Below are positions 30,025 to 40,079 of a stretch of DNA of 64,000 bases, piece after piece. Location: contig NC_086173.1 in the NCBI RefSeq assembly GCF_023053635.1, forward strand, positions 146,552,697 through 146,616,696, written 5' to 3'. How positions within the stretch are numbered: position 1 is the first letter of the stretch; each line of letters opens with the position of its first letter. The notes below the pieces were generated by a model that saw only the letters and a program-made list of their open reading frames with translations, ran no database searches and was not told where the DNA came from. The position numbers and the translations under genes were made by a program. The stretch comes from Elgaria multicarinata webbii (Eukaryota > Chordata > Lepidosauria > Squamata > Anguidae).

Positions 30025-30474
30025 TAAAGAATAAAGCCTGCCATGCACAGATCCTTCATGTGCAGAATTTCTATTGAAAGACTTGTTCAAGTTCTGATTG
30101 GGTTTATGGATGCTTCAGTTCTACACTATCAGCTATGAGATAGGAGGGCATGTTATTTCCCCCTTCCTCTTATGATGCATCTATAGACTGACCAAAACAA
30201 ACTGTGCAAGAGGGACTTTCTGGTCTGAATTGGATAATGATAATATTAACAACAACAACAGCAACATAGTGTTTTAGGTTATAGTTTGATAAAAAAATTC
30301 TTTGTTTTAAGATAGCTCCATCTGAATTCTGCACTTTCCAGGTTTTCTGAAACCCAGTTTGCTTTAGTTGTTGCTCTCTTACACTAGGAATGTTTATATT
30401 CATATTGCTATTGGTGACCTTGTCTTTTTTGTTTTGTTTTATTGGATGGTATAGAATGAAATGAAATATAATCT

Positions 30475-30763
30475 AGTCGTCGTCTTCTTCTTCTTCTTCT
30501 TCTTCTTCTTCTTCTTCTTCTTCTTCTTCTTCTTCTTCTTCTTCTTCTGTTTGTACGATCTTCTATTCTTGGAATAGTAAATATGCATTTACGAATGGTT
30601 CCCCCCCCCCCTATTTTTCAAAGACTAAAAAATAAAATTTGGGGGGAAATGTTTGAAGGGGGGCTGCACGGATATGCAGGCAAGCCCAGTCCTCAGCACC
30701 TGACCTGTTTGGCAACCACATTCCAAGTGTTCATGCATAGAGGGGGGATCATGACCATATTAG

Positions 30764-30805
<42 letters not shown>

Positions 30806-30810
30806 GGTAT
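30475..30810. repeat. microsatellites (CTT)n and (CA)n
   Basis: (CTT)n runs from about 30481 to 30548 and (CA)n from about 30765 to 30802. There is a C10 run at 30601-30611. No gene lies in this interval. Confidence 0.9.
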
Positions 30811-30924
30811 GGAACTCTAAGTATGTATATTGGTACACAAGTGGAGTTCCTTCAGGCACACTCTGAGTGCATAGATGGCAGGAGAGGTAGTTTGAACAGC
30901 TCTGCAATCCCTCTCACCATGTTC

Positions 30925-31140
30925 ATAAGAATGTAAGAGGAGCCATGCTGGATCAGACCAAAGGTCCATCTAGTCCAGCGTTTTGTTCACACAGTGGCCA
31001 ACCAGCTATTGACCAGGAACCTACAAACAGGACATGGGTGCAACAGCATCCTCCCACCCCTGTTGCTCAACAACTGGTGTATGCAGGCATACTGCTTATG
31101 ATCTTGGAGGTAGCATATAGCCATCAGGACTAACAGGCAT
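30925..31140 (-). mobile_element. non-LTR 3' tail, minus orientation
   Basis: CATAAGAATGTAAGAGGAGCC, GGATCAGACCAAAGGTCCATC and TTGTTCACACAGTGGCCAACC are the inverse of the tail near 10310. The rest to about 31140 (GGACATGGGTGCAACAGCA) also occurs at 56030, extending the family. Confidence 0.6.
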
Positions 31141-31547
31141 GTTCATTGAGTGTGCAGAAAAGGATTGCTTAAACCCTCACCTCTTCTGTATTCTCTTCCT
31201 GCTCAGGTGGCCTTGTTGTCAGATAGAGCCCCCAACAATTTCTCCCGGACTACCTTCCTATGGTTTCTAATTTAGGGTCATAAAGTAGTGATGCTGCTGA
31301 ATTTCATAATTAGTTGGCTTGCAGGTCAAACTTCACTGATTCGTAATGCTCACCTTTTTTAAAGAACCTGCCCATTGCTTTACAAATTCTCTTATTAAGT
31401 TTGGAACTGGTTGTGTACTTCTGAGCATGCTCAGTCTCTATCAAAACACTGTTATTTCCATGCATGTACTGAGGTGGTTGGATTAATGTAGAAAGACCAC
31501 AAGAAAACAACCAATCAGAAAAGAGGTACATTACATGACACACTAAA

Positions 31548-31797
31548 TGGGCTCAAGTTACAGGAAGCCAGATTCCTGGCTGGATATGACGAAAAACTTC
31601 CTGACTGTTAGAGCAGTATGACCATGGGACCAGTTACCTAGGGAGGTCGTGGGCTCTCCCACACTAGAGGCCTTCAAGAGGCAGCTGGACAACCATCTGT
31701 CAGGTATGCTTTAAGGTGGATTCCTACATTGGGCAGAGGTTTGGACTCGATGGCCTTATAGGCCCCTTCCAACTCTACTATTCTGTGATTCTATGTA
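31548..31797 (+). mobile_element. CR1 3' fragment
   Basis: GGCTCAAGTTACAGGAAGCCAG through GAGGTCGTGGGCTCTCCCAC and AGCTGGACAACCATCTGTCAGG to a short ATTCTATG-like end. The coding frame is degraded compared with 23882-25066. Confidence 0.9.
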
Positions 31798-32004
31798 TTT
31801 TCAAACTTCAGCTGCCAAGATGCACTTTGTTTTTGCACATGCAAAAAAGCTTGTTTTCACAGAATGAGAGTTCATTTTTATGTAAATCTCACCCGAGTTA
31901 CATGGGAGCATTCATCATTATGTGAGGAAAAAACTAATTCCACTCAGGGTACGTTTTCCCATCACTACTCATAAATCCTTTCTCTGACCCTGAAGCCCTG
32001 CAAT

Positions 32005-32082
32005 ACCACACTATTTATTTATTTATTTATTATATTTTTATACTGCCCAATAGCCAAAGGTCTGTGGGCGGTTCACAAACAT
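32005..32082 (-). mobile_element. L2-like tail; possible poly(A) site of cholinesterase-like gene 1
   Basis: On the minus strand GTGAACCGCCCACAGACC, GGGCAGTATAAAAATATAATAAATAAATAA. The AATAAA copies lie about 270-330 bp beyond the candidate last exon of gene 1 and in the gene's sense orientation. A matching tail stands in the same relation to gene 2 (43935-44010). Confidence 0.5.
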
Positions 32083-32280
32083 TATCTGAGAAGGGCTGTC
32101 TCTAATGCCACATGGTCTGTATTAACCACTTCACCCTCACAGCAACCCACCTGTGTCCTCCTCATAGTCCTCTCCATTGACACTTGCGCTACCTTTTCTA
32201 CGTCACCTTCTCCCCCCATTCCACTGCCACCACATACACACACACACTTTTCACCTGAACCTGCACACGAATTCTGTCGA

Positions 32281-32348
32281 TTAATATCCAGTCCCATTCT
32301 TTGTGCCATTCGCTTGGTCTGATGAAACAGGATATCCTTGGGATAAAT
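32281..32348 (-). CDS. cholinesterase-like gene 1, candidate last exon
   Basis: A long pyrimidine tract and TTTTTGCAG acceptor are followed, in the phase required by exon 3, by an open stretch of 22 codons (NLSQGYPVSSDQANGTKNGT, then GY and stop). There is no trace of the tetramerisation helix of classical AChE/BChE in this frame; it would give a short hydrophilic tail with possible N-glycosylation sites. Gene 2 has an equally placed candidate, but the two tails are not alike, so the assignment rests on splice signals only. Confidence 0.3.
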
Positions 32349-32855
32349 CTGCAAAAAGAAAAACGAAAAAAAAAAAAAAGGGGGGGAGCCAATGGAGTCA
32401 GTGGAGTATTTTCATATTTTCGATTCTCATAGCTCATTCTCATTCTCACTTTAAGGGTACAATCCATCAACCCTTACCTGGAAGAAAATTTCACAAACGC
32501 AATGGGGCTTACTTCAAAGTAGACGTGCATAGGATAGCACTACAGTTTAGGAAACCCAAGCTCCTTCTAGCCTTTTAAAATCTATGGCACTTTTATGCCA
32601 CTTGAACTGTCATTCCTTCCACCAAAGAAACCTGGAAATTATAGTTTGGTGCTGAGAATTGTCTTAGGGATCCAGAAACCCATCCACCCCCCATTAAACT
32701 AAAATCTCAACATTTAAGGGCCAAACTAGATACTTCCTTGACAACTTAGGGTGTGGGGAAATAATTAATAGCTGGCAAAAATTGATTTTCATCAGAACTG
32801 TAGTATGTGAGGCGGGGAGGTGGGTAGTGGGTTTTTTTGTTTTTTGTTAGCTCAC

Positions 32856-33019
32856 TTGTGCGTGTTGTATTGAATAAATGGGTTCCAAGAAAACTGCAGT
32901 GCTGGGCAGGTGAGATCTTCATGATCTGGGGGGCTTCTCTGCTGATGTGGAAGAAGTTCCGCTCTGTGACATTGTAGAGTGGCCACTGCTCCCCATCGGA
33001 TGCGGATCCTGTGGGATTC
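32856..33019 (-). CDS. cholinesterase-like gene 1, exon 3
   Basis: The acceptor TTCTTCACAG at 33020 and donor A|GTGAGC at 32855 bound a 164-nt exon that enters after two codon bases and leaves after one, exactly as exon 3 of BCHE (167 nt). It encodes G-NPTGSASDGEQWPLYNVTER, then NFFHISREAPQIMKISPAQH, then CSFLGTHLFNTTRT. This is the QWP-Y...-E cholinesterase strand and helix with the AQHC cysteine that pairs with C405 of the large exon in the family. The exon lies about 3.9 kb past exon 2, and the intron holds the L2-like LINE at 33724-35890. Confidence 0.85.
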
Positions 33020-33723
33020 CTGTGAAGAAAATGAAGAGATATTGGTCATATTACTGCAAGAGAGAGTAGCCGTATTAAGGCGTTAGCAATTAACATTCAG
33101 CAAGTGCGCGATTTGGCAGAGTGTACTACACATGGAAGATAACTTCATGAAGATCCAAAGAAAATAAAGCAGGTGGCGACCAGGAAAAAGGACTTTTCTG
33201 CTGTGGTACCCTGGCTGTGGAATGAGCTCCCTTGAGAGGTTCGCCTGGCACCTACTTTGTAAGACAGTTTATTCTGAGGCATGTAGATGGGGAAACAAGA
33301 TGTTATCAGTGGAAGCAACTGTTTCACTGAGTTGGAAGCATCAGAAATAAGAGTCCCTTCACACAAGCATCTCACCGTGTGATGCCTTCACAAAGTGGTT
33401 TGATTGATTTGCAATGTGGATTTAACTTTGGGGTGGGTTGAGACAAAGTCTTCCCCATCTGAATCAGTGCTGTGGAAAGGTGATGATTAGAGACCTTCAA
33501 GCTATCCAAGAATATTTCATGCAGGAATTACCACAGGACAGAAAGGTTGAAAGAAAACAAGAGTGCCCATCTTGTATGAATGAATCGGGAGGATTTCCTC
33601 GTAAGCCCACATTGCTATTTGAGCCCAACAACCAAATCAGCATAAACTGAGCTGAGCTTGATTCAGGTTTAGATATGGATTATCCCTTGAATACACTCTA
33701 AAAACAATCCAGTTTTACCAGAC

Positions 33724-35890
33724 TTAGGCCTTATTTATTTATTATTTATTTATTTATTACATTTTTATACCGCCCAATAGCCGAAGCTCTCTGGGCGGTT
33801 CACAAAAATTAAAACCACAGTAAAACAACCAACAGTTTAAAACACAATTACGAAATACAGTATAAAAAGCGCAACCAGGATAAAACCACACAGCAAAGTT
33901 GATATAGGATTAAAATACAGAGTTAAAACAGTAAAATTTAAATTTAAGTTAAAATTAAGTGTTAAAATACTGAGTGAATAAAAAGGTCTTCAGCTGGCGA
34001 CGAAAGCAGTACAGTGTAGGCGCCAAGCGGACCTCTCTGGGGAGCTCGTTCCACAACCGGGGTGCCACAGCGGAGAAAGCCCTCCTCCTAGTAGCCACCT
34101 GCCTCACTTCCTTTGGCAGGGGCTCATGGAGAAGGCCCCCTGTAGATGATCTTAAGGTCCGGGTAGGTACATATGGGAGGAGGCGTTCCTTCAGATAACC
34201 TGGCCCCAAACCGTTTAGGGCTTTAAATGTTAATACCAGCACTTTGAATTGGGCCCGGACCTGGACTGGCAGCCAGTGAAGTTGTAAAAGGACTGGCGTA
34301 ATGTGATCTCGCCGGCCAGTCCCTGTTAATAACCTTGCTGCCCTGTTTTGCACCAGTTGAAGTTTCCGGACCGTTTTCAAAGGCAGCCCCACGTATAACG
34401 CATTGCAGTAATCCAAACGAGAGGTTATCAGAGCATGGATAACTGTAGCTAAGCTATCTCTGTCCAGATAAGGGCGCAGCTGGTATATCAGCCTGAGCTG
34501 ATAAAAGGTGCTCTTTGCCACTGAGTTCACCTGTGCCTCAAGTGACAGTTCTGGATCCAAGAGCACCCCCAAACTACGGACCCGATCCTTTAGGGGGAGT
34601 GCAACCCCGTCCAGGACAGGGCAAACATCACCTCGCCGGACAGAAGAACCACCCGCTAACAGTACCTCCGTCTTGTCTGGATTGAGTCTCAGTTTATTAG
34701 CCCTCATCCAGTCCATTACCGTGCCCAGACACTGGTTCAGAACAGCCACTGCCTCACCTGGGTTTGATGAAAAGGAAAGGTAGAGCTGGGTATCATCCGC
34801 ATATTGATGACACCTCAGTCCACATCTCCGGATAACCTCCCCCAGCGGCTTCATGTATATGTTAAACAGCATAGGGGATAAGATAGAGCCCTGTGGAACC
34901 CCATGGCTTAGGTGCCACGGCACAGAGCAATAATCCCCCAGCACCACCTTCTGGAATCGGCCATCCAAGTAGGAGCGGAACCACTGCAACGCAGTACCTC
35001 CAACTCCCAGCTCAGACAACCTATCCAGAAGGATACCATGGTCGATGGTATCGAAGGCCGCTGAGAGGTCCAGGAGAACCAACAGGGTCGCACTCCCCCT
35101 GTCTCTCTCCCGACAGAGGTCATCCCACAGGGCGACCAAGGCAGTTTCCGTTCCAAAACCAGGCCTGAAGCCCGATTGAAATGGATCTAGATAATCCGTT
35201 TCATTCAAGAGTGCCTGGAGTTGTCCTGCAACCACCCGCTCAAGCACCTTGCCCAGGAAAGGGATATTAGCCACCGGCCTATAGTTGTTAACATCCTCCG
35301 GGTCCAGATTAGGCTTCTTCAGGAGTGGTCTAATTACCGCCTCTTTTAAAGAGGCCGGCACCACTCCCTCTCTCAAGGAGGCATTTACAACCTCCTGGAC
35401 CCAGCCGGCGATCCCCTCCTTATTTGATGTAATGAGCCATGAGGGGCAAGGGTCAAGCACACAGGTGGTCGACCGGACTTGGCCTTTGCTAGACCTACCT
35501 GTAAATCCATGCGGGAGGAGGGGCTCACCCTCCTGCGGGCTGTCACCCCAGTCTAAAGTCAGACGCGACGAGCTGAAGGAAAGCCCCGTCGCATCCGCCA
35601 TTTTTTAAAAAAATTAAAGGGCTGGGTGCACAGGAGCACACGAACGACCAAAGGTAAGGCTTTTTTTTCAAAAAAAATGCTTTCCCCGCTCCCCCCACCC
35701 TGCCCCGATGGGCGCAGCGCTCCTGGGGAGTACTGCAGATTGTGCTCAGCTTCTCCCGGCTACGCGCGAGTAAGCGCTTATAGCCGGGAAAAGCGGCGGA
35801 CCAGTCTACACCTTCCACGGTCTCAGGCTCAACCCGAGACCATGGGAAATACCGGGCTACAAGTGTACGCACAGGGGGCGATCCCAGGAA
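33724..35890 (-). mobile_element. young L2-like LINE in intron 2 of gene 1
   Basis: The 3' tail (33724-33960) is GGGCGGTATAAAAATGTAATAAATAAATAA-like; the ORF runs from 35601 to 33955; upstream is a GC-rich leader to about 35890 containing a hairpin (CCCGGCTAT...TAGCCGGGAG). It is the best preserved LINE in the window and lies in the same orientation as the host gene. Confidence 0.85.
33955..35601 (-). CDS. L2-like reverse transcriptase, 548 codons open
   Basis: Motifs in order are NNYRPVANIPFLGKVLERVV (RT 1), GFRPGFGTETALVAL, LLDLSAAFDTIDHGILLDRL (first catalytic Asp), SHGVPQGSILSPMLFNIYMK, CHQYADDTQLYLSF (catalytic YADD), NKLRLNPDKTEVLL, RSLGVLLDPELSLEAQV, SRLDYCNALYVGLPLKTV and LHWLPVQVRAQFKVL, ending KTFLFTQYFNT. 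It lacks an endonuclease. The first 70 residues (MADATGLSFSSSRLTLDWGD...) are joined directly to the RT region, so the copy may have an internal deletion that fused leader and RT. It has no stops over 1.6 kb and is probably recent. Confidence 0.9.
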   Translation of the reverse strand: MADATGLSFSSSRLTLDWGDSPQEGEPLLPHGFTGRSSKGQVRSTTCVLDPCPSWLITSNKEGIAGWVQEVVNASLREGVVPASLKEAVIRPLLKKPNLDPEDVNNYRPVANIPFLGKVLERVVAGQLQALLNETDYLDPFQSGFRPGFGTETALVALWDDLCRERDRGSATLLVLLDLSAAFDTIDHGILLDRLSELGVGGTALQWFRSYLDGRFQKVVLGDYCSVPWHLSHGVPQGSILSPMLFNIYMKPLGEVIRRCGLRCHQYADDTQLYLSFSSNPGEAVAVLNQCLGTVMDWMRANKLRLNPDKTEVLLAGGSSVRRGDVCPVLDGVALPLKDRVRSLGVLLDPELSLEAQVNSVAKSTFYQLRLIYQLRPYLDRDSLATVIHALITSRLDYCNALYVGLPLKTVRKLQLVQNRAARLLTGTGRRDHITPVLLQLHWLPVQVRAQFKVLVLTFKALNGLGPGYLKERLLPYVPTRTLRSSTGGLLHEPLPKEVRQVATRRRAFSAVAPRLWNELPREVRLAPTLYCFRRQLKTFLFTQYFNT

Positions 35891-36900
35891 TCAGCCCAGG
35901 CTAAAGCCTAACAAACTTATCAAGTACTCTGCTCCACTATGGGGGAAGAGCAGCAGCAACAGCTGGGCCTTAGTAGGGCCAGAACCAAGCCGGATGTGTC
36001 CACAGGTAGATACAATGCCTGGGCATTGTCCAAAGGCACACAATGGGCCTGTTCAGACAACACACTAAGCCATGGTTAAGCAGCAAATGGTTAATGAGCA
36101 TGTTTAAACCATGGTTATATAGCCACCATGATTAGGAATGGTTCACATGACACACTAAGACATATATTTGCCTGCCCTATATATCTGCCTACCCTAAACC
36201 TGAGATCCGTCGAAAAAGCCCTTCTCTGTGCCCCACCAACGCGAGATATATGCATAATGGGGCACCCACCATTACAGGCAAAGAGTGAGGGGGGGAAAGG
36301 GAAGTAGATCCCAATATGCCATTTTTATTTTTGCACATTTTTTTTCTGTGATGAAATTTGTGCAAAATTACCGAAGGTTAGAAAAACATCCTGCATATCT
36401 GTGAAAAGTTTCAAGCCCTTTATACACAACAAACTCTTATGATAGACCCAACAAACTCTTATAATATTTCAGATCTTCAGCACATTAAGTTGCAAAGGGT
36501 CTAATTGACAACCTGCTCCTAAGAACTCATGGACTCTCATCACAGAAAAAAATGTGCAAAAATAAAAATGGCATATTTTCCCCATAGGCTAACACATGAA
36601 AATGTGTATTTTGGGAGGGATTCGCACATTTGAGCAAATGTCGAAACAAAAAGTCCAATTCCATCATTGAGTGGGTGCCTGACAATCTGCAAAACACAGA
36701 TTTATTTTATTTATTTATTTATTTATTACATTTCTATACTGCCCAATAGCCGGAGCTCTCTGGGCGGTTCACAAAAATTAAAAAATGTAGATGGAGTGAA
36801 TTTTACACCATCTGCACATCCCTATTTAGAGTACATAAAAGCAGATAGGAAGAGAAAAGTAGGTTGCATTAATCCCAAGATGAAAGGCCCAAGCCTATCG
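35891..36900. other. intron sequence with MITE and LINE tail
   Basis: 36045-36170 carries CAGACAACACACTAAGCCATGG and inverted CCATGGTT/ACCATGGTTA blocks typical of a small MITE. 36705-36785 is another L2-like tail (TTTATTTATTTATTAC, GCCCAATAGCCGGAGCTC). The rest is not recognised. Confidence 0.5.
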
Positions 36901-36946
36901 AACGAATGTCCAGAGGCATATAACTGGGAATGTTAATGCACCTTAC

Positions 36947-38403
36947 CCACTTCTGGCAAACTCCGCCCAGTAGCGCATCACCCTGCGGCTCAGTGCAGCG
37001 TCAGCTTCTGTGCGTGTTTGGTTTATCCCTGGTAATGCTGAGAGGGTTCCGAACAGGTAAGGCAGCTCTGCTCCATGGGCGGCTCCCATCCACTCAGGCC
37101 AAACGGAGCCGGAGATGTGGTGGTTGAAGGAGTAAACATACACAGGACCCCCGGCTGCTGCCATGTTTTCAGCCACTTCGGCCAGTGGGCAGAGAAAGAA
37201 ATAATCTCTGCAAAAGTGGGAGAGGGCCTGACGGTACCGGTCTGTCCCATGGCTATTTTCAATGTACTTCAATCCTAGAGCAGTCACAACATTTCCTTGA
37301 ACATTCTTTCGTAATGAGTAAACCATCCCTTCTAGGAGCTGCTCCCAGGTCATTACTGCTTCATTTTTTAGGGCGCTGGGGACGCCAGATACCAAAAAGA
37401 GAGAGCCGTCATCCCTGGTAACACCTATGAGTAGTGGTTTAGCCCGCATGCCTCCAGTCTGTAGAAGTTTCTTTGGCTCATCAGGAAGGAAGTCCCTGTC
37501 TGAGGTGGGTAGGAATAAAGGACTCCTATAAGCAAATGAATCCCCCTGAAGGTCTGTATCCTGCAGGCAGCTCACTACAGAACTGTGATTTTTTTTAGGA
37601 CAATCCCATAGGTCACCTAATGAGGAAGCAAGGCTCTTGACAACCTCAGGATCCTTCCAAGCCCAGGGGGCATTAGGAGCTCCACTCTGAACCACAGCAC
37701 GGGCAAAAAGGGGTTGGCTTGTTGGGGAGAGGAGGTGGAAACCCACGGAAGCTGCTCCAGCACTGTGGCCAAGGAGAGTCAATTGAGCTGAATTGCCACC
37801 AAAGGCTGCTGCATTCTCGTTCAACCACTTGAGAGCCAGATGTTGGTCCCACAATCCCATGTTCCCTGGGGCATCTGGTGGGAAGAAGAGAAAGCCTAGT
37901 GTCCCCAGCCGGTAATTAATGGAAGCCACAATGACATTCTCAGTAGCAGCTAAAAGTGCTCCATTGTATAAGTCCAGAGAGCCTGCTCCGGCTATATATC
38001 CCCCACCATGGATCCATACAAGGATTGGAACTGGCATGGAGGGCCTTGGGTGAGGTGCCCATATGTTCAGGAAGAGGCAGTCTTCTGAATTGGATGTGTT
38101 GGCAACCCATATGTTTGAAAAAGCATAGCGAAAAGAACTTCTCTGGTGGCAGGGGTTGCCATAATTGGTGGCCTCCAAGACATGGGTCCATGGCTGATGT
38201 GGACGGGGCTTCTGGAAACGCAATTTCCCCACTGGGGGCTCAGCATAGGGAATGCCCAGATAGGCAGTCACAGAGCCAGAGCCAGCTGGGAGATGCTTGC
38301 CTTTGATGGGACCACTGCTGGTGACCACCACGGTGTCATCTTCAGAGGCAGAACTGGAAGCCAATAGGCAGAGGCCCAAGAAAAAGCAGAGGAAAGAGGA
38401 CAT
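36947..38403 (-). CDS. cholinesterase-like gene 1, main coding exon
   Basis: The acceptor TTTTTCAG at 38415 and donor GG|GTAAGG at 36946 delimit the large exon typical of ACHE/BCHE. The start MSSFLCFFLGLCLLASSSAS is a signal peptide; upstream methionines lie in the intron. The alpha/beta-hydrolase domain has YLGIPYAEPPVGKLRF, the choline-site Trp at W99 (SNIW..N..SEDCLFLN), oxyanion HGGG 132-135, nucleophile S214 in GHSAGAASV, acid D332 (RDDGSLFL, where cholinesterases have Glu), and H443 (HGAELPYLFG). Cysteines C85/C109, C268/C279 and C405 fit family disulfides. The Glu before Ser, almost invariant in AChE/BChE, is His. It is probably a secreted, active serine esterase of uncertain substrate. 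Confidence 0.9.
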
Positions 38404-39926
38404 TGCAGCAGCAGCTGAAAAACATACAGTACTTTCAGTCATGCACTCAATTCTCATTCAGAATTGAACAATGACATTCACCAAAACTTTTATAACATCT
38501 AACAACTTTGGGCATCTGGTGACACCTGTTCTGGCCTCCACAACCTCATGTTAGGAAAATATCCGATCTTTTTTCTATTTTTTCCCAATAAAGATTGGCT
38601 GTCAGGTGGATCTCTTGGACTTGGCCATAAAAGAGAAAGTAGCATTTAGCAGGTGGCAGGTAAGCAAAATACGTCTAAGTACTTGGTCCATGTTCTAAGA
38701 ACTATTTGATGATTAGCCTAGATCTCTGAGGGAATATGAAAACTATTATTTGGAAGTCACCTTCTCTGTCCCCTTCACTTCTGACCCTATGCCTGCTTCC
38801 CCCTTGCCCTTTGTCTCTTGTGTATTTGATTTGTTTGTTTCTGTAAGTCTGTATGTGTGGCTATTTGTTGTAGAGTGAATACTAGTTGCGGTTAAAGACC
38901 CGGGTTATTACACAGTATGGGGAAGGAATAATTTTAAGGGAGTGAGGTTGGGAAAATGGTATGTATTCATCTGCTTTATTACACAGAGCTTTATCACACC
39001 AGCGTTATACTGTGCAATCACTGCGAATTGCATGCAAAAGACTCTGAAGTTTTCCAGTTTATAATCGGCTTTGACTGTGAAGTACTCCCATGCATCCTGC
39101 TTTAATTGTGCTATAAAGGGAAAAGAATCAAGGTATTTTGCTAGTAGTTTTCAAGTGAATAATTTTGTTGTTTTCCAAGTGGCCACTGGGACGCAGGAGC
39201 AGGATTTGAAGAAAATTTAAATAAATGCTTACATCTGCGTAAGATTTAAAGATAAAGACATCAAAATTGGCACAGTAATAGATATTAAGGAGAGCTTTAA
39301 GCATGCCAAATTTGAATCAGATTGGGTGATCCATTGATTTTTTATGATTTTCTTTTACATTTCCCCCCTTAAACCCTTTGCAAAGGAGCTTAGGAGCACT
39401 GCCGCCCGGGGTGTGATTTAGCAACAACAACAATGATGCCGGCTTAGCGCTGTAGGGGATAATTCAAGGGAAACAGGTACATGGGATGAAGCTTAAAATC
39501 TAATACAGATTATGACAGTGATGATGGGCTGTCAAGACAGAATGTTGTAATCCCCTGGCTGGAATCTGTCAATTTCTATCCTTGTCCTCCTCTATTTATC
39601 AACCTTGAATTCCTTTAGCAAATATGCAGTGGTCACTCAATAACCTGGCATCTGGCTTTGTTAGCCCCTCGAACACCTCTCTCCTCTTTGACACTCACAA
39701 ACATCTGCCCAAAGCGTTACAGCTGAGAGGGAGATGCTAGCTAGATGGGGATTAATTTCCAAAACTCTGAACAGCTAAAATAAAACTAGGCAAGAAGACA
39801 TGGTGCTCGGACTCAGGATTCCTGGCTCCCCTTTCTCGTTGCCATCTCTCTTGTTGCTTTGCCCCCCCCCCCACAATATCTCACCCCAATTTCCATCCAT
39901 TCTTCTTCTATGCCTTTAGGACTCAC
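38404..39926 (-). other. intron 1 of cholinesterase-like gene 1
   Basis: Bounded by the donor GGAG|GTGAGT (39926 downward) and the acceptor at 38415; bases 38404-38414 are 5' UTR of exon 2. It contains the 500-bp repeat copy at 38986-39494 and a poly-C run near 39863. No other gene is seen. Confidence 0.6.
38986..39494 (+). mobile_element. unnamed 500-bp repeat, copy 2
   Basis: Full-length counterpart of 25330-25827: GAGCTTTATCACACCAGCG at the left, GTGGCCACTGGGACGCAGGAG in the middle and GGGATGAAGCTTA at the right. Confidence 0.65.
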
Positions 39927-40062
39927 CTCCTTTCTTCCCTGGGGGGTTTGGCTTTGGCTTCTCCTCTGTGTCCCCCACAGCTCAGGCCAAGGGGAAAGGT
40001 GGCTTTCGTGATGCTTCTAGCTCTTACAAATAACAGATAGCCTAGGGAGAAGGCAGCTGCCC
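39927..40062 (-). other. cholinesterase-like gene 1, non-coding exon 1 and promoter-proximal region
   Basis: The minus strand reads GGGCAGCTGCCTTCTCCC...TATTTGTAAGAGCTAGAAGC and, 90 bases on, the donor AAGGAG|GTGAGTCC. The same block and donor spacing occur at 61095-61227, upstream of gene 2, which supports a shared leader exon. Just upstream are an E-box (CACGTG, 40062-40067) and a TATA-like TTATACATA near 40075. No ATG-initiated frame links it to exon 2, so it is 5' UTR. Confidence 0.6.
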
Positions 40063-40079
40063 ACGTGTATGTATAAGAA

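Larger units (their letters stand above)
29515..30367 (-). mobile_element. Penelope-like element remnant with inverted arms
   Basis: A 16-bp duplication TTGTTGCTCTCTTACA (29499-29514, 30368-30383) bounds it. About 65 bp near the left end (GCAAACTGGGTTTAGGAAAA..., 29556-29620) is repeated inverted at 30300-30364. A hammerhead-like motif is on the minus strand at 29984-30024. 29770-29925 is a nested LINE tail with (AAT)n. The layout mirrors the smaller insertion at 8681-8926. No RT frame survives. Confidence 0.6.

Noticed and set aside
32198-32470. A frame near the gene 1 last exon reads SEWHKEWDWILIDRIRVQVQ, resembling the tetramerisation (WAT) helix of cholinesterases
   Set aside because: It is not in the phase left by exon 3 with the visible acceptor, and a tryptophan-rich match of this length can arise by chance. 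It is recorded because transcript data could revive it.
35543-35872. Separate gene in the GC-rich region upstream of the L2-like ORF
   Set aside because: The sequence is best read as the LINE leader with a hairpin; no independent coding signature.
36943-38457. Start of gene 1 at the upstream methionine (MRIECM...)
   Set aside because: Those codons lie upstream of a clear acceptor at 38415 and are intron sequence; the signal peptide begins at 38403.
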